Assembly: GCF_035083965.1 (NCBI RefSeq)
Contig: NC_089725.1
Coordinates: 310,001-374,000 of the forward strand
Direction: 5' to 3'
Length of the DNA: 64,000 bases
From: Branchiostoma lanceolatum
Taxonomy: Eukaryota > Chordata > Leptocardii > Amphioxiformes > Branchiostomatidae
Below, piece by piece: positions 36,801-48,782 of this stretch; the first letter of the stretch is position 1; every line of letters begins with the position of its first letter. The translations under genes and the position numbers were made by a program. Under the pieces are notes generated by a model. That model ran no database searches, was not told the origin of the DNA, and saw nothing but the letters and a program-made list of their open reading frames with translations.

Positions 36801-38239
36801 CACTGACTTGATTATGTGGGTGACATCCTCTGCGTGCATCAATTTTCATCTGTCCCAAAAACAAACGTTACTGACAATACTTTAAATCATACAAGAGCCA
36901 AAGACAAGGAAGCTGTAAAATGAGCCAAAACATGCTGTTATCATGCTTTTTTTTAAGTTAGAAAACAGACTTAAAAGACTAAAAATAGCAAAGTCTTCCA
37001 AAGTCAAACTCAAAGAAGAAGATGTGAAAGGACAAATATAAAGAATTTATTGTTTGGTATACCACAGTCTGTGTGTTCAGGCATTTGTTCAACCTTCTGG
37101 ACGGCATATTCAAATAGATTTCGTATTGAAGGCAACTTTTTTGCTGACTTTTGTTTCATTTGCATGGTCGCATCAGTTTTGGGGTACCCACAGGATGTCA
37201 TCCATATAATTAGATTAGTATGGCCTTACATTGTACCTCCCACAAAAATGGGCCAAGCAGAAGCTACAATTCCACCATCAATACATAACAGAAAACTCAT
37301 TACCATATTCCATTCTACTGTATAGATGGCAAACATATTTATCATGGTAAAGCCAAGTGCCATATAGAATTCCTAATTGTATTTACACTATCATCAAGGT
37401 TTGTGGTAACAGTACTGTGTTACTAGTAAATGTCATGTGTGCGATGGGCAAATGTTTCTGTTTATCTCTGCATTTGTTTTGATTAAAGCCAATTCTTTCT
37501 TAGAGTTAGACAGTCTCCCCAAAGCTATCAAATAGAGATAATTGGATAAAACATTTAAAGTAAAGTAAGGAGGTTCTATCCTTGATGAAATATGTTATCT
37601 ATATCCTGGGCTGGGTCCTGAACATTGATAAATGAACTCTCTGGTCAGAAATTTGGGTCAAATCTTGACCGATCACAAAAGACAAGACAGACTAAATTGG
37701 TAAATCATACACTAGCAGATTGGACAGCGGGTTCAGTATCTGTTGGTACACAACCATCAATTTTGTGCAAGTTCTTCAATAATTAATTATTTCTTAGATT
37801 CCAAGTTAGCTGACAAACAAAGCACAATCAAGAAAGAAATTAAAAATAATTTTTGTAGTTTTGGTCTGCATCTTCTCTTGCAAATAAACGTTATGGTATA
37901 ACTCAAACTGTAATCTGTTTACACTTTAGATACACTGCAGATGTTGACATGTTCGAGTTGCTTTTAATTCTTGCAGTAACCTCTCCACTGCAAAATCATG
38001 ACATCCTAAATATGCGTATCTATTGTACTTTTACTATTACTACTGTACTACTGAACTGTATCAACCATTTAAGCTAAAAATACAGGGCAAACATTCCCCT
38101 ACTACCACCAACTTAAGTCCCGTAATTACCTTTCACCTGAAAGTACTTGCTTTTGGCATGACGAATGAAAATACTACAAAATATATAGTTTTCTTCTTCT
38201 TAAAGGTCCAAAGTAGACACTACTTCACGATTACTAGTT

Positions 38240-38500
38240 TTAGACGTGTCCGCATGGTGTAGAGGTCTGAACACTTGCCACTCGCCACATCTGGTTCAAA
38301 TTCCGTAGCCAGTGGCCAGGGGGACACGAAAAGATATGCCTTGTCCTTTCGGAGGGGGGCGTAAAGCTGGCGGCCCCGTATCATGTAGGGGGAGCTTCAG
38401 GCGTCAGTCTCAAGCGTCACATCTCTGCATGTAAAAGAACCCAACACACTTGTCGAGAAGAGCAGGGTGCCCTGGTGTGCTTGGCCAAAAACGCGAGCCA
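38240..38500 (+). mobile_element. tRNA-derived SINE, family 2
   Basis: The head has an A-box-like TGGTGTAGAGG and, about 40 bases on, a B-box-like GGTTCAAATTCC, the internal pol III promoter spacing of tRNA. The body includes CCTTTCGGAGGGG and TGTAAAAGAACCCAACACAC. Confidence 0.7.
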
Positions 38501-39149
38501 TTGCGAAACTGCATTGCACCCCTCTAGTTACAAGCATCATGCTTCACCTCAGTCATCTGTTCACTACTTACAACCTGATAGTGATGTTGTTGTTCTGAGA
38601 ACACAGGATGTACCAGTAAACGTCCCAACTGGGGGGTCACGACTTCTTTTACTGTCATCCACAGAACATTCCGAACCTCCTACTTCATCACCAAAAGGAC
38701 CGCAAGCTCATCCTTCCTCTAATAAAGTCTATTTGATGTAAACTATGTGTTACTTGAGAGTCCAGCATTCCTGCACACGATGAAAACCGAAACGTCGCCG
38801 TGTTTGTGTACTTACGTTGGCATCGCCTGCTGGACCTCTGACGGAACTGCTGATGGCTGGCTGCCCTCTCTACTCACAAAACCGTCGTCTGACGATCAGA
38901 AATATACCTATTCCCGCTCTTCACGTCAGGACTTCGACGACTTTACGTCATATTTGGAACATATAGAAGCCAAGGAAACATATCCTGACCAAAATGTCTT
39001 GAGAAATCCCTAAGAAACGCGATGAAACGATGGAAGAAGAGAGTGGAAACAAAGCGAAAATCGTCCGACTTGGATGTCTGCTTCGCTTCTTTCTACGAAT
39101 CTCGCCAAATCTCGCTCGAAACTGAGATCACGTGACCGCTGGGGCGAGA

Positions 39150-39335
39150 GTTGTACTCTTCAAGCAGAGGTTAGGCTTGTTTTGGACGTCTTTTTAGGCT
39201 TTTTATATGTTGGGCTTTCCAATTTTTCTTTTTCTCCACCAGGCAGAAGAAAACCTGACAAAATAGAAATCCCGACAAAAGTCATAACAAGATGTCAAAA
39301 ACAAGCCTAACCTCTGCTTGGAGAGTACGAGAGTT
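39150..39335. mobile_element. MITE-like TIR element, ~180 bp
   Basis: CAAGCAGAGGTTAGGCTTGT at 39161 is perfectly inverted at about 39301-39320; GTACTCT just outside is also inverted. The interior is A/T-rich and non-coding. Confidence 0.8.
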
Positions 39336-40829
39336 ACTCAGTGATTCAGAGTGTGAGTCAGAGGGCAGGAAAGGTGTGACGTAATAATGTTACAGGTGAG
39401 AGTCCAGGTATGGCTAGTAAGGTCTGACTCACGGCACATTAGAACTTCAAAGACGAGTGAATCATTGTCTGAAACTATACTATTACCACAGAGACAGTTA
39501 GGGTCAACGACTATCTACCATATTTTTTTGCAAAATAAACTTATGGTTTGCTGTATTGGAAAAAAATTAGCAAGTAACAGCATTGAAGTCACCTTAACGA
39601 ATATCTCTTCCGGGTTTTCGCATATGTGATTGGTTCCTGTCTTTTACCATTACATTCTCAATAATGGTACACAACACATGTATATATAATATCAACTATT
39701 CCAGTCTGTTAAGAAAGTCGCAACAGTGGGCCCAAACACGCATTGCTTTAAAGCCTAATTACTTTTCTAAGAATCAAAATATATCAAAAAGGAGGTGAGC
39801 TATGCGTTATCAGTTACAATACAGGAGGTAAAGTATTTTGGTTTTTCTTTTACAAATTCAGAGATATCAGAGAAAAATTGAGTTCCTATACATGCTAACC
39901 TGCGAATTTTAGACGGTGACTGCGCCAACATGATACTTGTTGCTCTACAACAATCACAATGTCCTTGTTGAATCATCGCACCCGGGATCCGATCTGGTAT
40001 TTGAACCGTCCGCCTTCTCAGGACTCCGGTACATGTCAGGACTTGCCTACTGCGTCTGGGCAAATCATTATTAACCCTTGATATGAAACGATTGGAACCC
40101 CGTCTAAAAATAGAATCAGGAAATCGTCAGCATGTCCGACCCTGCAGCATGGGTATATGTCCGGACAGGAGTCACATGTTACACGTGCTGTAGTTTCATT
40201 TTCAGTGCCAGACTGCGCAATCACAATTAATAAAACGTATTGACATGGCATGCTAAATACAAATTACAATGAATGAATTTTTCATCTGTACATAAAACTC
40301 GTCAATTACTTCTTCCTTTTTTTGCGACAGAACTTGATCAGGAAATCCGATTCATGATTTGACCTGCTCAGCTGGTGGTTTGGTCCAAACAAAGGAATTG
40401 CGCAATGACGGTATTCATTGGATTCACTCAAGGACGTAAAATGAGTTGCACAACGTAAATTTACCGCTAGAGGGCATTGTAAGTCAATCTTATTTGTGGG
40501 GGTATATTCTTCACCAAAAGAGCAGTTTGGAGACTCTAACAGGCAATGGTTATGTTAGGTTATGCAACTCAAGGCCTCAATTGCATAATTCATAAGAAGA
40601 TACCAAATTACATTCATGGTGGATGATTTTGATGTAATGATCTCAACATTTGCAAGTTAGCTGGAGATGCACATCAGGAAGAAATTCAACACAACTGCAC
40701 AAAAATTACAATTTCAATTTTTAAACCCTCTTAATCATTTCACGGGGGTTTACGTTCTAAGGGTACTGTCAGACAATTTTCGTTTTCTAATATCTCCTTG
40801 GATGATGAATCATATGGGATACAGAGCGT

Positions 40830-40888
40830 TTTGACGTGACGTCATCAGGACGCCAACATGGAGCCGGCCGCCGCTATTTTCATTCCAG
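40830..40888 (+). promoter_or_regulatory. Candidate CRE and short first exon
   Basis: The palindrome TGACGTCA (cAMP-response-element consensus) is at 40837-40844. Fourteen bases later ATG (40858) in good context opens MEPAAAIFIP and meets a GT donor at 40889. A second well-placed ATG (41071) starts a 20-codon frame. No downstream exon could be tied to either, so this may be chance or part of a repeat. Confidence 0.2.
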
Positions 40889-41547
40889 GTAATCGTAGCG
40901 TTTCTGGACTTCTGGAACTTTTCTGACCCTCTCAAATAATCTCCTCTAAGTGTGTATAATCCGCAGAGGCGAACACCGCAATGATATATATAAATTGTCT
41001 TGAAAGGTTAAAATAAACTACGTGTATGGTTGACCTACGGTCCTTTTAGATGTAAATCAAAGACACCAGCATGGCGGACAATAATGTGGAAATAGAGTTA
41101 GAGCTATTCTTTAATACTATAGTTGGTCAGTGAAGCGGGTAACAGCTTCGCCAAAACGCAATTGCAAGTCTATTTTGCTTTACACGTCGCATAGCGGCAG
41201 CCTTTTGGTTATAGTTTTACTTGCGATATCGAACACTAGTCTGTACTTAACCAGTGAAACAAACATAGTCCGGATGCCAATGCCTTTATTACTAGTCCAT
41301 TGTATCAACGTCAACACTCAGAATCCCGACGTTTGCTCTATGACCGCTACGTCTTTCTGTGGAAGCGAGTACGGGAGCCCCTGGATGGGTTATAAGCTAT
41401 CAGACCGCCGCATTGAAAAAAAAACACGATGTTATGGAGACCTTCTCAATAACGTGTTGAACACATTGATATCTAAAGCGTGCAGACTAGCCCTTCTGGG
41501 TTCGCAGATGCTGCATTCGATCTTTTTAAATTCATCATTGTTTTGTT

Positions 41548-41553
41548 TTTATT
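41548..41553 (-). terminator. Candidate polyadenylation signal of the six-Cys gene
   Basis: AATAAA on the minus strand, 208 bases after the stop codon. It lies in a GTTT/AAAC-rich stretch, so chance occurrence is possible. Confidence 0.4.
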
Positions 41554-41761
41554 TGTCTGTGTGCCTGTTTCTTTGTTATTTTGTTTGTTTGTTGGTTTGT
41601 TTGTATGTTTGTTTGTTGGTTTGTTGGTTGAACCCTAATGCGGTTTAGTGTCCCAGATGAAATCAAGATAGTTGACGTTACACACTTTAGATGTAAGTTG
41701 ATCATTGGTGTGTCTACCGCGGTAGTTACGTCATCGTCGGACGTTGGCTTGTGGTCCTCGC

Positions 41762-41825
41762 TCAGGGTTGGAGCGCAGGGTTCGGGCCCTCCCCCCACCA
41801 CGGGTCGCCGAAACCACAGATGTAT
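41762..41825 (-). CDS. Six-Cys secreted protein, exon 5 (domain 2 last Cys, C-terminus)
   Basis: One base completes Thr, then YICGFGDPWWGEGPNPALQP and stop TGA. YICGFG parallels FVCDFG of exon 3. The acceptor is TTTCCAG|A. Confidence 0.82.
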
Positions 41826-44800
41826 CTGGAAATGAAATATCGACAATATAAACGGTATCGTTTAACACATAAAAGTGCAGTCAGGCTGGTAAAAATATAC
41901 ATACTCACAGTCCTATACATCTGAAACATTGTACATCTACATCCTACAAAGCCATTCGGCGTAACACACCAGCCGTGCAGGCACGCGGCGCGCCAGCAGC
42001 TGGTTATACACGACTATTCAGTGAACAACCTGCCACACCTACCTTTTGTACATCTAGCTGTAAGCGTTGTTTAAATGGAACTAGTGAGGATAGCATTACG
42101 TCATCGTAACCATTGCGAGTGTTAAATGTAGTTCAATCAAACAAATTGCAGTTCCGATAAAGACCGAATGGCGGCGTGTAGAATTGGCCATAACGGAACT
42201 ATAATTAGAAATGAACACAATTATATTCTATATCCGATATATGATATTGTTTTAGAAAGGAAGAAAATTGTTCTTCTTATTCGTGTTACATCTAACTGAG
42301 AATGATCATATGAAATGTCAAAACATTATTGCTGATAAAGATAAAAGACTCCATGTACACACGTAGAAGGAGAGAGGTTGCCGTCCGGCTGACAGCACTT
42401 CTGGTAGCAGCCGCCGATGTAGGCGTTACACTCCCCCACCGCGAGCCAGTGGGCGGGGTAGTAGTGCAGGTTCTCCACGTAGCAGCCTGTCCCGGGGGTG
42501 GTCGGCGTCGCTGAAACAACAAACACAAACAAACACAAGTTAGACTTCTAAATCAAGGTAAAACTGCACAACACAAAAATGGCACTTAATTTTCGACTGA
42601 TCAGTTCCAGTCTTTGTTAAGGAATTATAGCTTACAATATATTACGTTAATGACGTTTGGGACCGCATATATGACAGCACTTTACGCTTGGAACCGCATT
42701 GTTAGCAGCGACACCTAGCCTGCATTAAGTAGGTACTGCCCTGAGGAAGGTGACAGACCGTTACCGAAACGTCGCTGTTGATTGCATATAGATCCTGGTT
42801 GTGAATAATGAACTTTGTTATAACGTGATTTTCGAACCTGAAGAAATTATTAATGGATGTATATCATATTCATTGCAATAAGCCAACATTTAGTTAATAA
42901 ACTTATCATTTGTTAGAGCAAGGAGGTTAACCTCCTTGGTTAAGGACTGCATGCGCTGCCTCCTTGAATTAGAAAATAGGTGAAAGTATCATTTTGGATT
43001 GTATGATGTTGTTCGTTCTTTGTTTCTTTGTGTCTTTATTTATTTGCTTTTTTTCATCTTAGACCAGGTGTTTCATTACTTGTGACTTACTTGCGGGAAA
43101 AGGTGTAGTCCAGGAACCGGAAGTAGTGGTACCCACAGTGGTACCCACAGTTGTACCGGAAGTGGTGGTTGGGACTGTGGGGTCAATGACCGGAGGCTGG
43201 GCCTGCCGCTTCCGGAAAGACGGGCCGCCAAAGTCACAGACAAACCTGCGGCACAAACATATCCGTAAACAGTGTCATCAGGATAGTAATTCACTGGACA
43301 ACAAAGTTCTTTACGCAAAACCAAGTGTTTTATTCAAGACCGACGTTTTGGTGACCGTCTGTCATCTTCCACGGGACATATTATGGCCCGATATGTGACT
43401 CAGGTCAGTTTGTACACATTTAAAGTTATCTGTTTTTCCCGGCATGCGAAGGGTTTTGGGGTCTACTAGTATATACTTACTTACTTACTTGCATATACAC
43501 TCAACACAAAGTGTTCGGAAACCTGATTAAATGATAAACATTTTACTTCAAACGGTGACGGAAGTTACAAAATGTGTACATTTAGATGAGAACGAGCGAT
43601 TTGTCAAGATCCTACATCCAACGATCACACTAGAATTGAGTATGTCACAAAACAGTGACGTTGGCAAAGAATTTCAACCCACCAACAAGATCAGTTATGA
43701 TGCTCAATGCGCAAAGTCATGACACTAATATATATCATCATTTTAAAGAAAAGAAAGAAACATACAAGCTTTCCTATGATATAAAACATATTGCAAATCA
43801 TTGAAAACCAGGCATATGATCAAGGGGAACTTCGGGTCTTTTTTCGTAACCTACTCGCAAAACTGAATGTACGATCATAGCAAACAGGATATCATTGTAA
43901 AGGCTAATAAAGCTTTCCAATGATGTTTAATACAATGGAATTGATACCGTGTTCAGGGAGATGTAATCGACTAATTATAAAAACAAATGTTCCTAACTTT
44001 TTTTCTTCTTATCTTAAACCTAGTAGATACAATTATGCAAGTAAATGTACATGTAACTATCATTAACTGTAAATTCTGGTATAATCATAATCTATACCTC
44101 TAATGCTTTCATATCTTGCTACTTTAACAATTGAGTAAAATGTGTTCTCCTCTTTTGCTTTGTCTTTGTTCCTTGAAATATAAGAGAGTTGTGTCTAAGA
44201 CATACGTGGGGTAAGACAGCTGTCCGTCAGCCTGGCAACAGGCCTCGTAGCAGCCCCCGATGTAATGGCCGCATTCCCCGAGAGCGAGGTAGTGTGTGGG
44301 GTAGTAGTGGTAGTTCTCGACCTTGCAGGTCGCCCATTCCGGCCATGAACCTGTGGTGGTTGGGACTGAAAAAATAAGCGACACTATTATTGACAAATAC
44401 TGAATATGCAACAATGCATAATTAGATAACATATGTATACGATTGGAAGAAAAGAATGATGCAATTCAATTAGGCCTTAAATCCAACTCGTAACAAATCA
44501 AAACAAGTTCAAATCCATCTTTAAGTGTTCTTCAGGTTGAACTGACCCACTACGCCTGATATGTTCTGAAAACATGACGTCAGCATAGGGTCAAAGGTGT
44601 TCGGAAGTCTATATCGGCCCGGCGTCTCTTTATGGCCTGGACGGGGGGCGATACCGACTTCAGATCAACTGATAGGTAGCATGTCAAAACACGACATTTC
44701 AAGTCTTGCATGTCCGGGCATACATAGTTTTTTTTTATTGTTTTTTTTTTAGTGAAAACGATGAGGATACCGTCCTCCAAAGAGGTGCCAAACCCTTAAA

Positions 44801-44995
44801 AAGCAAGATTTGTTCCTCACAGGGAGTGGTTGTCTGGAAGCCCGGGGTGGTTGTGAATGGAGTAGTCGTGGTGGTGGTGCGGTCCGGATGGGGAGAACGC
44901 GCCTGCTGCCGGGCAAGCTGCTCTTCCTGCAGCGGCAGCCTGGCGGCGCTCGTGACCGCCACGAGGAGCAACACGGCAAGAGAAACAGTCATCGT
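41762..44995 (-). CDS. Secreted Thr-rich protein with two six-cysteine domains (novel family candidate)
   Basis: Exons in transcript order: 44995-44821 (ATG 44992-44990), 44365-44206, 43245-43091, 42510-42363, 41825-41762. All five have AG/GT borders and every split codon joins in frame, giving 232 residues. Residues 1-16 form a signal peptide (MTVSLAVLLLVAVTSA). A Thr-rich, mucin-like stretch follows, then domain 1 (C71-C114), a second Thr/Gly-rich linker, and domain 2 (C172-C215). Both domains have the exact spacing C-x17-C-x6-C-x3-CC-x12-C and share HYYPxH, GEC, YIGGCY and CCQxDG. Each domain is split by an intron at the same place and phase, before its last Cys, so the pair arose by duplication of a two-exon unit. 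The exon starting 44995 has three bases before ATG, implying a 5'UTR intron. Likely secreted and O-glycosylated with three disulfides per domain (inference). I do not recognise the domain; the function is unknown. Confidence 0.85.
42363..42510 (-). CDS. Six-Cys secreted protein, exon 4 (domain 2, first five Cys)
   Basis: It encodes CYVENLHYYPAHWLAVGEC and GGCYQKCCQPDG, parallel to exon 2, and ends TTCTAC|GTGTGT in the same phase. Confidence 0.88.
43091..43245 (-). CDS. Six-Cys secreted protein, exon 3 (domain 1 last Cys, linker)
   Basis: One base completes Thr, then FVCDFGG supplies the sixth Cys. A basic RKR and a Thr/Gly/Ser repeat linker (GTTVGTTVG) follow. The donor is GCAA|GTAAGT. Confidence 0.85.
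44206..44365 (-). CDS. Six-Cys secreted protein, exon 2 (domain 1, first five Cys)
   Basis: Two bases complete Phe, then 52 codons with CKVENYHYYPTHYLALGEC and GGCYEACCQADG, ending CCCCAC|GTATGT with two bases left over. Confidence 0.88.
44821..44995 (-). CDS. Six-Cys secreted protein, exon 1 (signal peptide)
   Basis: The acceptor TTTTGCAG|ACGATG precedes the start codon at 44992-44990. It encodes the hydrophobic signal peptide, a Gln/Arg-rich segment and a Thr-rich run, ending CCCT|GTGAGG with one base left over. Confidence 0.85.
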
Positions 44996-46523
44996 CTGCA
45001 AAATATTGATATACCTTTTATGTGGCAGATGGACCATTAAGATAAATGATGGAATTACTGAGTTATCAAGCGATGTTTTCAAAAGTGATGATACAGAAAC
45101 TCTAATCTATGTACTTATCGAGATTTACCGCATTGACAAAATTGGTGATTTAATATCGCCTTTTGAAGATGTCAACCCAGAACCAGACTGTAAGGTTTGA
45201 ACCAATCACGTCAGGGAGGATCCTACTCTTTTAGAGGGAGGCTCCGACTTTACGTCACATTCGAGAGATCATCACTACCCGAAGCTAGGTACTCATTTTT
45301 ACCGGATTCGAGTGAGGCCAAAGGTACAGCAAGGCTTGCAATTGCTAGGGAGCTGGGGATTCGAACCCCGAACTTTTAGATCAACAACCCTAACTTGAAG
45401 ACCACCTCCTCACATATAGTACATCTAGAATACTACTATATCCTTAATACTCGTACTATGTCATATGCATTTCGGATAGAAGTAAGTTTCATGATCCGTG
45501 TAGCCTGGTCCCAGTCTCCACGGGTCGGCTTAGGTGTGTTTTACCGGGCCCAGTCTGCTATATTCACCCGTTTCTGTTAGCCTGTCTACTTCGCTGCCAT
45601 AGAGAGTTTCGTCGCCACCGTAGGGAGCGAGCTTATCAAGCCAAGGCCGTAAATCCACCCCCGAGCGGGCTAAACTATCTTGGTGGGTCGGCATCACTCC
45701 CAGGCCGTAGAGATACCGGGGAGCTCCCGATGGTGTGGTTTCGAGGTTATGATTCGTGGTATCTTATCAACTGTACTCAGCATATCTATTTGTAACGGAC
45801 CACAGGATGCTTAAAATCTATTACATCAAGCATCCCTGTGGAGTATCATAGAATGTATGACCCAGATATGTAGAACAACAGATGGTATCACCATCTCAAC
45901 GTAATAGTAAAACGTGCCGTCTGGACGTGTAGGTCTTTAACACAAAGCGCCAGGAATGCTGCGAATTTTAGAACAAAATACTGACGTTTAAAAAAGGTTT
46001 AAAATCTGGGTCGGGCTGACATTTTGGCAAACTAGTAAATGTTTAACAAAAACTGAACACAGAAATTCTTTTTAAAAGTTGTTAACCATGCTGGAAAATA
46101 GAAACGGCAACATTTAAACATATTTTTCTTTAAAATGTTGACTGCTACAACCTTCAAAATTTCAGTTATAGTTGATAAATGTTAAAACGTGTGCGCTGTT
46201 CCATAGTGTAGTATTTTTACAGTACATCATATCAGATATTGCATAATGATCCAATCCAATGCTTCGTCACCTATTTTACGGTAACCTCTGGCTGGGTATG
46301 TCGGTTATAACACGTAGTGACGATTGAAAGCATGCCGACCTGAAATATGATGCTCTGTAGTAAGAAATAGAGTCAAGCAAAACATTGGTCCATAAGAAGA
46401 CCTCCTAACCACAGTAAAGAAAAGAAAACTGAAATGGTACGGCCACGTGTCAGTCATCGGGACTATCTAAAACTATCATGCAAGGAACCGTCCAGGGAGG
46501 AACTTCGGACACTGAGGAGTCGG

Positions 46524-46881
46524 TTAAGCCCCCGTCACAAATAAGAAATTCAGCTCGGCCGACGTGTTGGCGAGCTTCAAATGTGCATTTTCGGCCGAAG
46601 CACGGCCGACGTCCTGTCGATTACGCGCGTTTCGGGCGATTTTTAGAAATAAAAGTTGATCCAAATATTGGCCTTTTACCAGGTTAGTCGATACTGACTT
46701 CGTCCATGTCCAAGAGATGGTACCATCTCATGGGGGATTTCTAGTTTTTAGTGTTCGATGGAGGTCGCCCGAGATTTTCATTGGAAAATACGGTCGACGC
46801 TCGGGCGATTTTGAAATTCGGCGAGCTTCGGGCGATCTACAAAGTCGGTCGACGCTCGCATGAATTGTGACGCCGGTTTAA
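46524..46881. mobile_element. TTAA-flanked non-autonomous DNA element, ~355 bp
   Basis: It is bounded by TTAA at 46524-46527 and 46878-46881, with inverted ends GCCCCCGTCACAA and TTGTGACGCCGGT. The interior is rich in CGGCCGACG and TCGGGCGAT blocks on both strands. TTAA target sites are typical of piggyBac/Kolobok elements (family knowledge); assignment is inference. Confidence 0.75.
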
Positions 46882-47267
46882 CGGAAAAGATGGGAGGATA
46901 ATATCAGAGAATGGACATTCTGGACAGTAAGTGGAACACTAACAAAAACAGGAAAACCGAGAAGGGTGGAGAAAACTGGTTGCCAAATCCTCCGCGGTGC
47001 CACAAGCAGAAAATGGTTAGACTTAGGGATAGATGAGATGATATAGAACTCAGGGTAATAGACAGCATGTGTCTTCTCTATAGGAAGGAAAAATGATATC
47101 CGCAATTCCGCGCATTCATTCAATTGTTGAACGTAGTATACTATGTGTCGGTCAAGTGCAGTGCATGCAGGGCGAGAGAGAGAGATTAATCTGACCTGAC
47201 AATGTAACTAGTCGAAGTCACTATATGCTGGAACATTCATAGTTTTGTGCCCATTGTATTCTCTAAG

Positions 47268-47506
47268 GGCCCTGTCCCACTTGTGCGTATATACAAGTCC
47301 GCATGAGTTGCGTATTAACATGTTTTTGCTTTAGGTTAAGTTTGCAGCCGAAGAAGTCATTTCTTTGGTTCGATAACTAGGCTGCACAGCGGTGGGTTAA
47401 AGTAGAAAATAACTTCTTCCCTGCAAACTTAACATAAACCAAAAAAAATGTTCATGCGCAACGCATACGCACTTGAATATACGCACAAGCGTGACAGGGC
47501 CTTTAG
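47268..47506. mobile_element. MITE with long imperfect inverted ends, TA-flanked
   Basis: It begins AGGGCCCTGTCCCACTTGTG and ends with the complement (CACAAGCGTGACAGGGCCTT). The inverted similarity runs about 85 bp in from each end, reaching TTAAGTTTGCAG. TA flanks both sides. Confidence 0.85.
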
Positions 47507-47618
47507 ACCCCCATCCAACCAGACGGCGATCGCCCTGCGCTCTCGCTGCGACCTAGATTGTGTAAACTTGACCTCATAATTGGAATATCATACAAAATGT
47601 AAAACTTTGACTGAAAAG

Positions 47619-48782
47619 ACAACTAGAGTTCCACGACCTCATACCTTCGCCAAATGATTTTAACCATTGTGACTGACGTATTAGGAGTGTTTCTCATCAA
47701 TCATAAATCATACCAGTTGATTGTCTTAAAATATGACATGTCCAAAGTATGAGCTTAACAAAGTATGAAGAAGGTGATGCTAATATTGATCATCAATTAT
47801 GCAAATGAGGCCCTTATCAGCATAATTTGATTCAACGATGTTCACATTCACATAAATTCCCGATGCCACAAAAAAAGTATTAAATGCATGAAATTTCCGT
47901 CATTTACCAGTATGGAATTATAGTAGTTTCTCATTTAAGTATGCAAATTAGACCCACATTTGCATATTTTCTATCTTCAACATTCCTCTCTTCCTCAGTT
48001 ACAATTTGAATAGTCATATCATGGCACAAAGCAGATTTTTAAAGTTGCCTCATTAATTATGCAAATTAGAATCTGATTTGCATAATTATCGGCCAATCAT
48101 TCTAAGCATCACACAAGCTATCGACATACCAAAAATCATGACCATCCATCAAGGCCATCTTTAGTTATAGTATTTTCTCGTTAATTATGCAAATGAGGTC
48201 TTCATTTACATAGTTCATAGCAATTAATATTTCTCTCTTCCTCACTTACATATGTCACATGTTACAGAGTCCTATCATGGAATTTGGCGGATGTATAAAC
48301 TTTCCTAATTAATTATGCAAATTAGATACTGATTTGCATAAAAAGTATCTAATCATGTTCATCATCACTCAAGCTATCTACTTACCAAAAATCATTGCCA
48401 TCCATCAATCCCTTCTTGAGTTATTCCCTTTCAAAGTCAGATGCAAAACCTGCTCCTGCAGTTCCAAAAATGCCGCTAGGGGGCCCAAACCCATAACACT
48501 TACTCTCTGTCCAAAGAGGTATCTACCACTCAAAAATCAGTTCCATAGCATGTCCAGAACACGAGATATCAAAACAGGAAGTTCCGCTGCAGTACCATAA
48601 CAAGCCGCTAGGGGACCCAAAATCTAATCATTTTCTAGTCTCATCAAGACCTACCCACCTACCAAATATCAAGACAATCCATCCAAGCCTTCTCGAGTTA
48701 TGCTGTACATTACATACATACACACATACATACATACATACAAACGCTACCCTCTGCATGACCTTCTCGGCGAAGGTAATAA
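47619..48782 (+). repeat. ~1.1-kb dispersed repeat, copy 2
   Basis: Same start, order of ATGCAAAT modules, GCCGCTAGGGG blocks and end as copy 1 (26442-27567), in the same orientation, with scattered substitutions and an ACATAC microsatellite near the end (48707-48742). Confidence 0.85.

Larger units (their letters stand above)
30471..41761. other. Repeat-rich intergenic region
   Basis: No exon of a recognised family. It contains a third, broken copy of the 1.1-kb repeat (31452-31950), a TA-flanked element (31970-32914), an element with AATAAAGTGCGCACC ends (33338-33868), diverged repeats at 33172-33340, 35846-36000, 36052-36250 and 37960-38070, a SINE (38240-38500) and a TIR element (39150-39335). 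Two consecutive short frames at 38475-39013 have no recognisable similarity. Upstream sequence of Pellino, including its promoter, should lie in the left part. Confidence 0.6.

Noticed and set aside
38475..39013. Two consecutive 88-residue frames on the plus strand
   Set aside because: The first starts inside a SINE and the second is in a different frame; neither resembles a known protein, so I could not support a gene or a retrocopy.
41130..41648. 172-residue frame on the plus strand
   Set aside because: It begins at GTG, ends in a GTTT-rich simple repeat that reads as Leu/Cys/Phe, and shows no domain; probably chance.
45350..45370. Possible tRNA gene (GGGGATTCGAACCCC)
   Set aside because: Only a T-arm-like block is present; no full cloverleaf could be drawn, so a SINE remnant is more likely.
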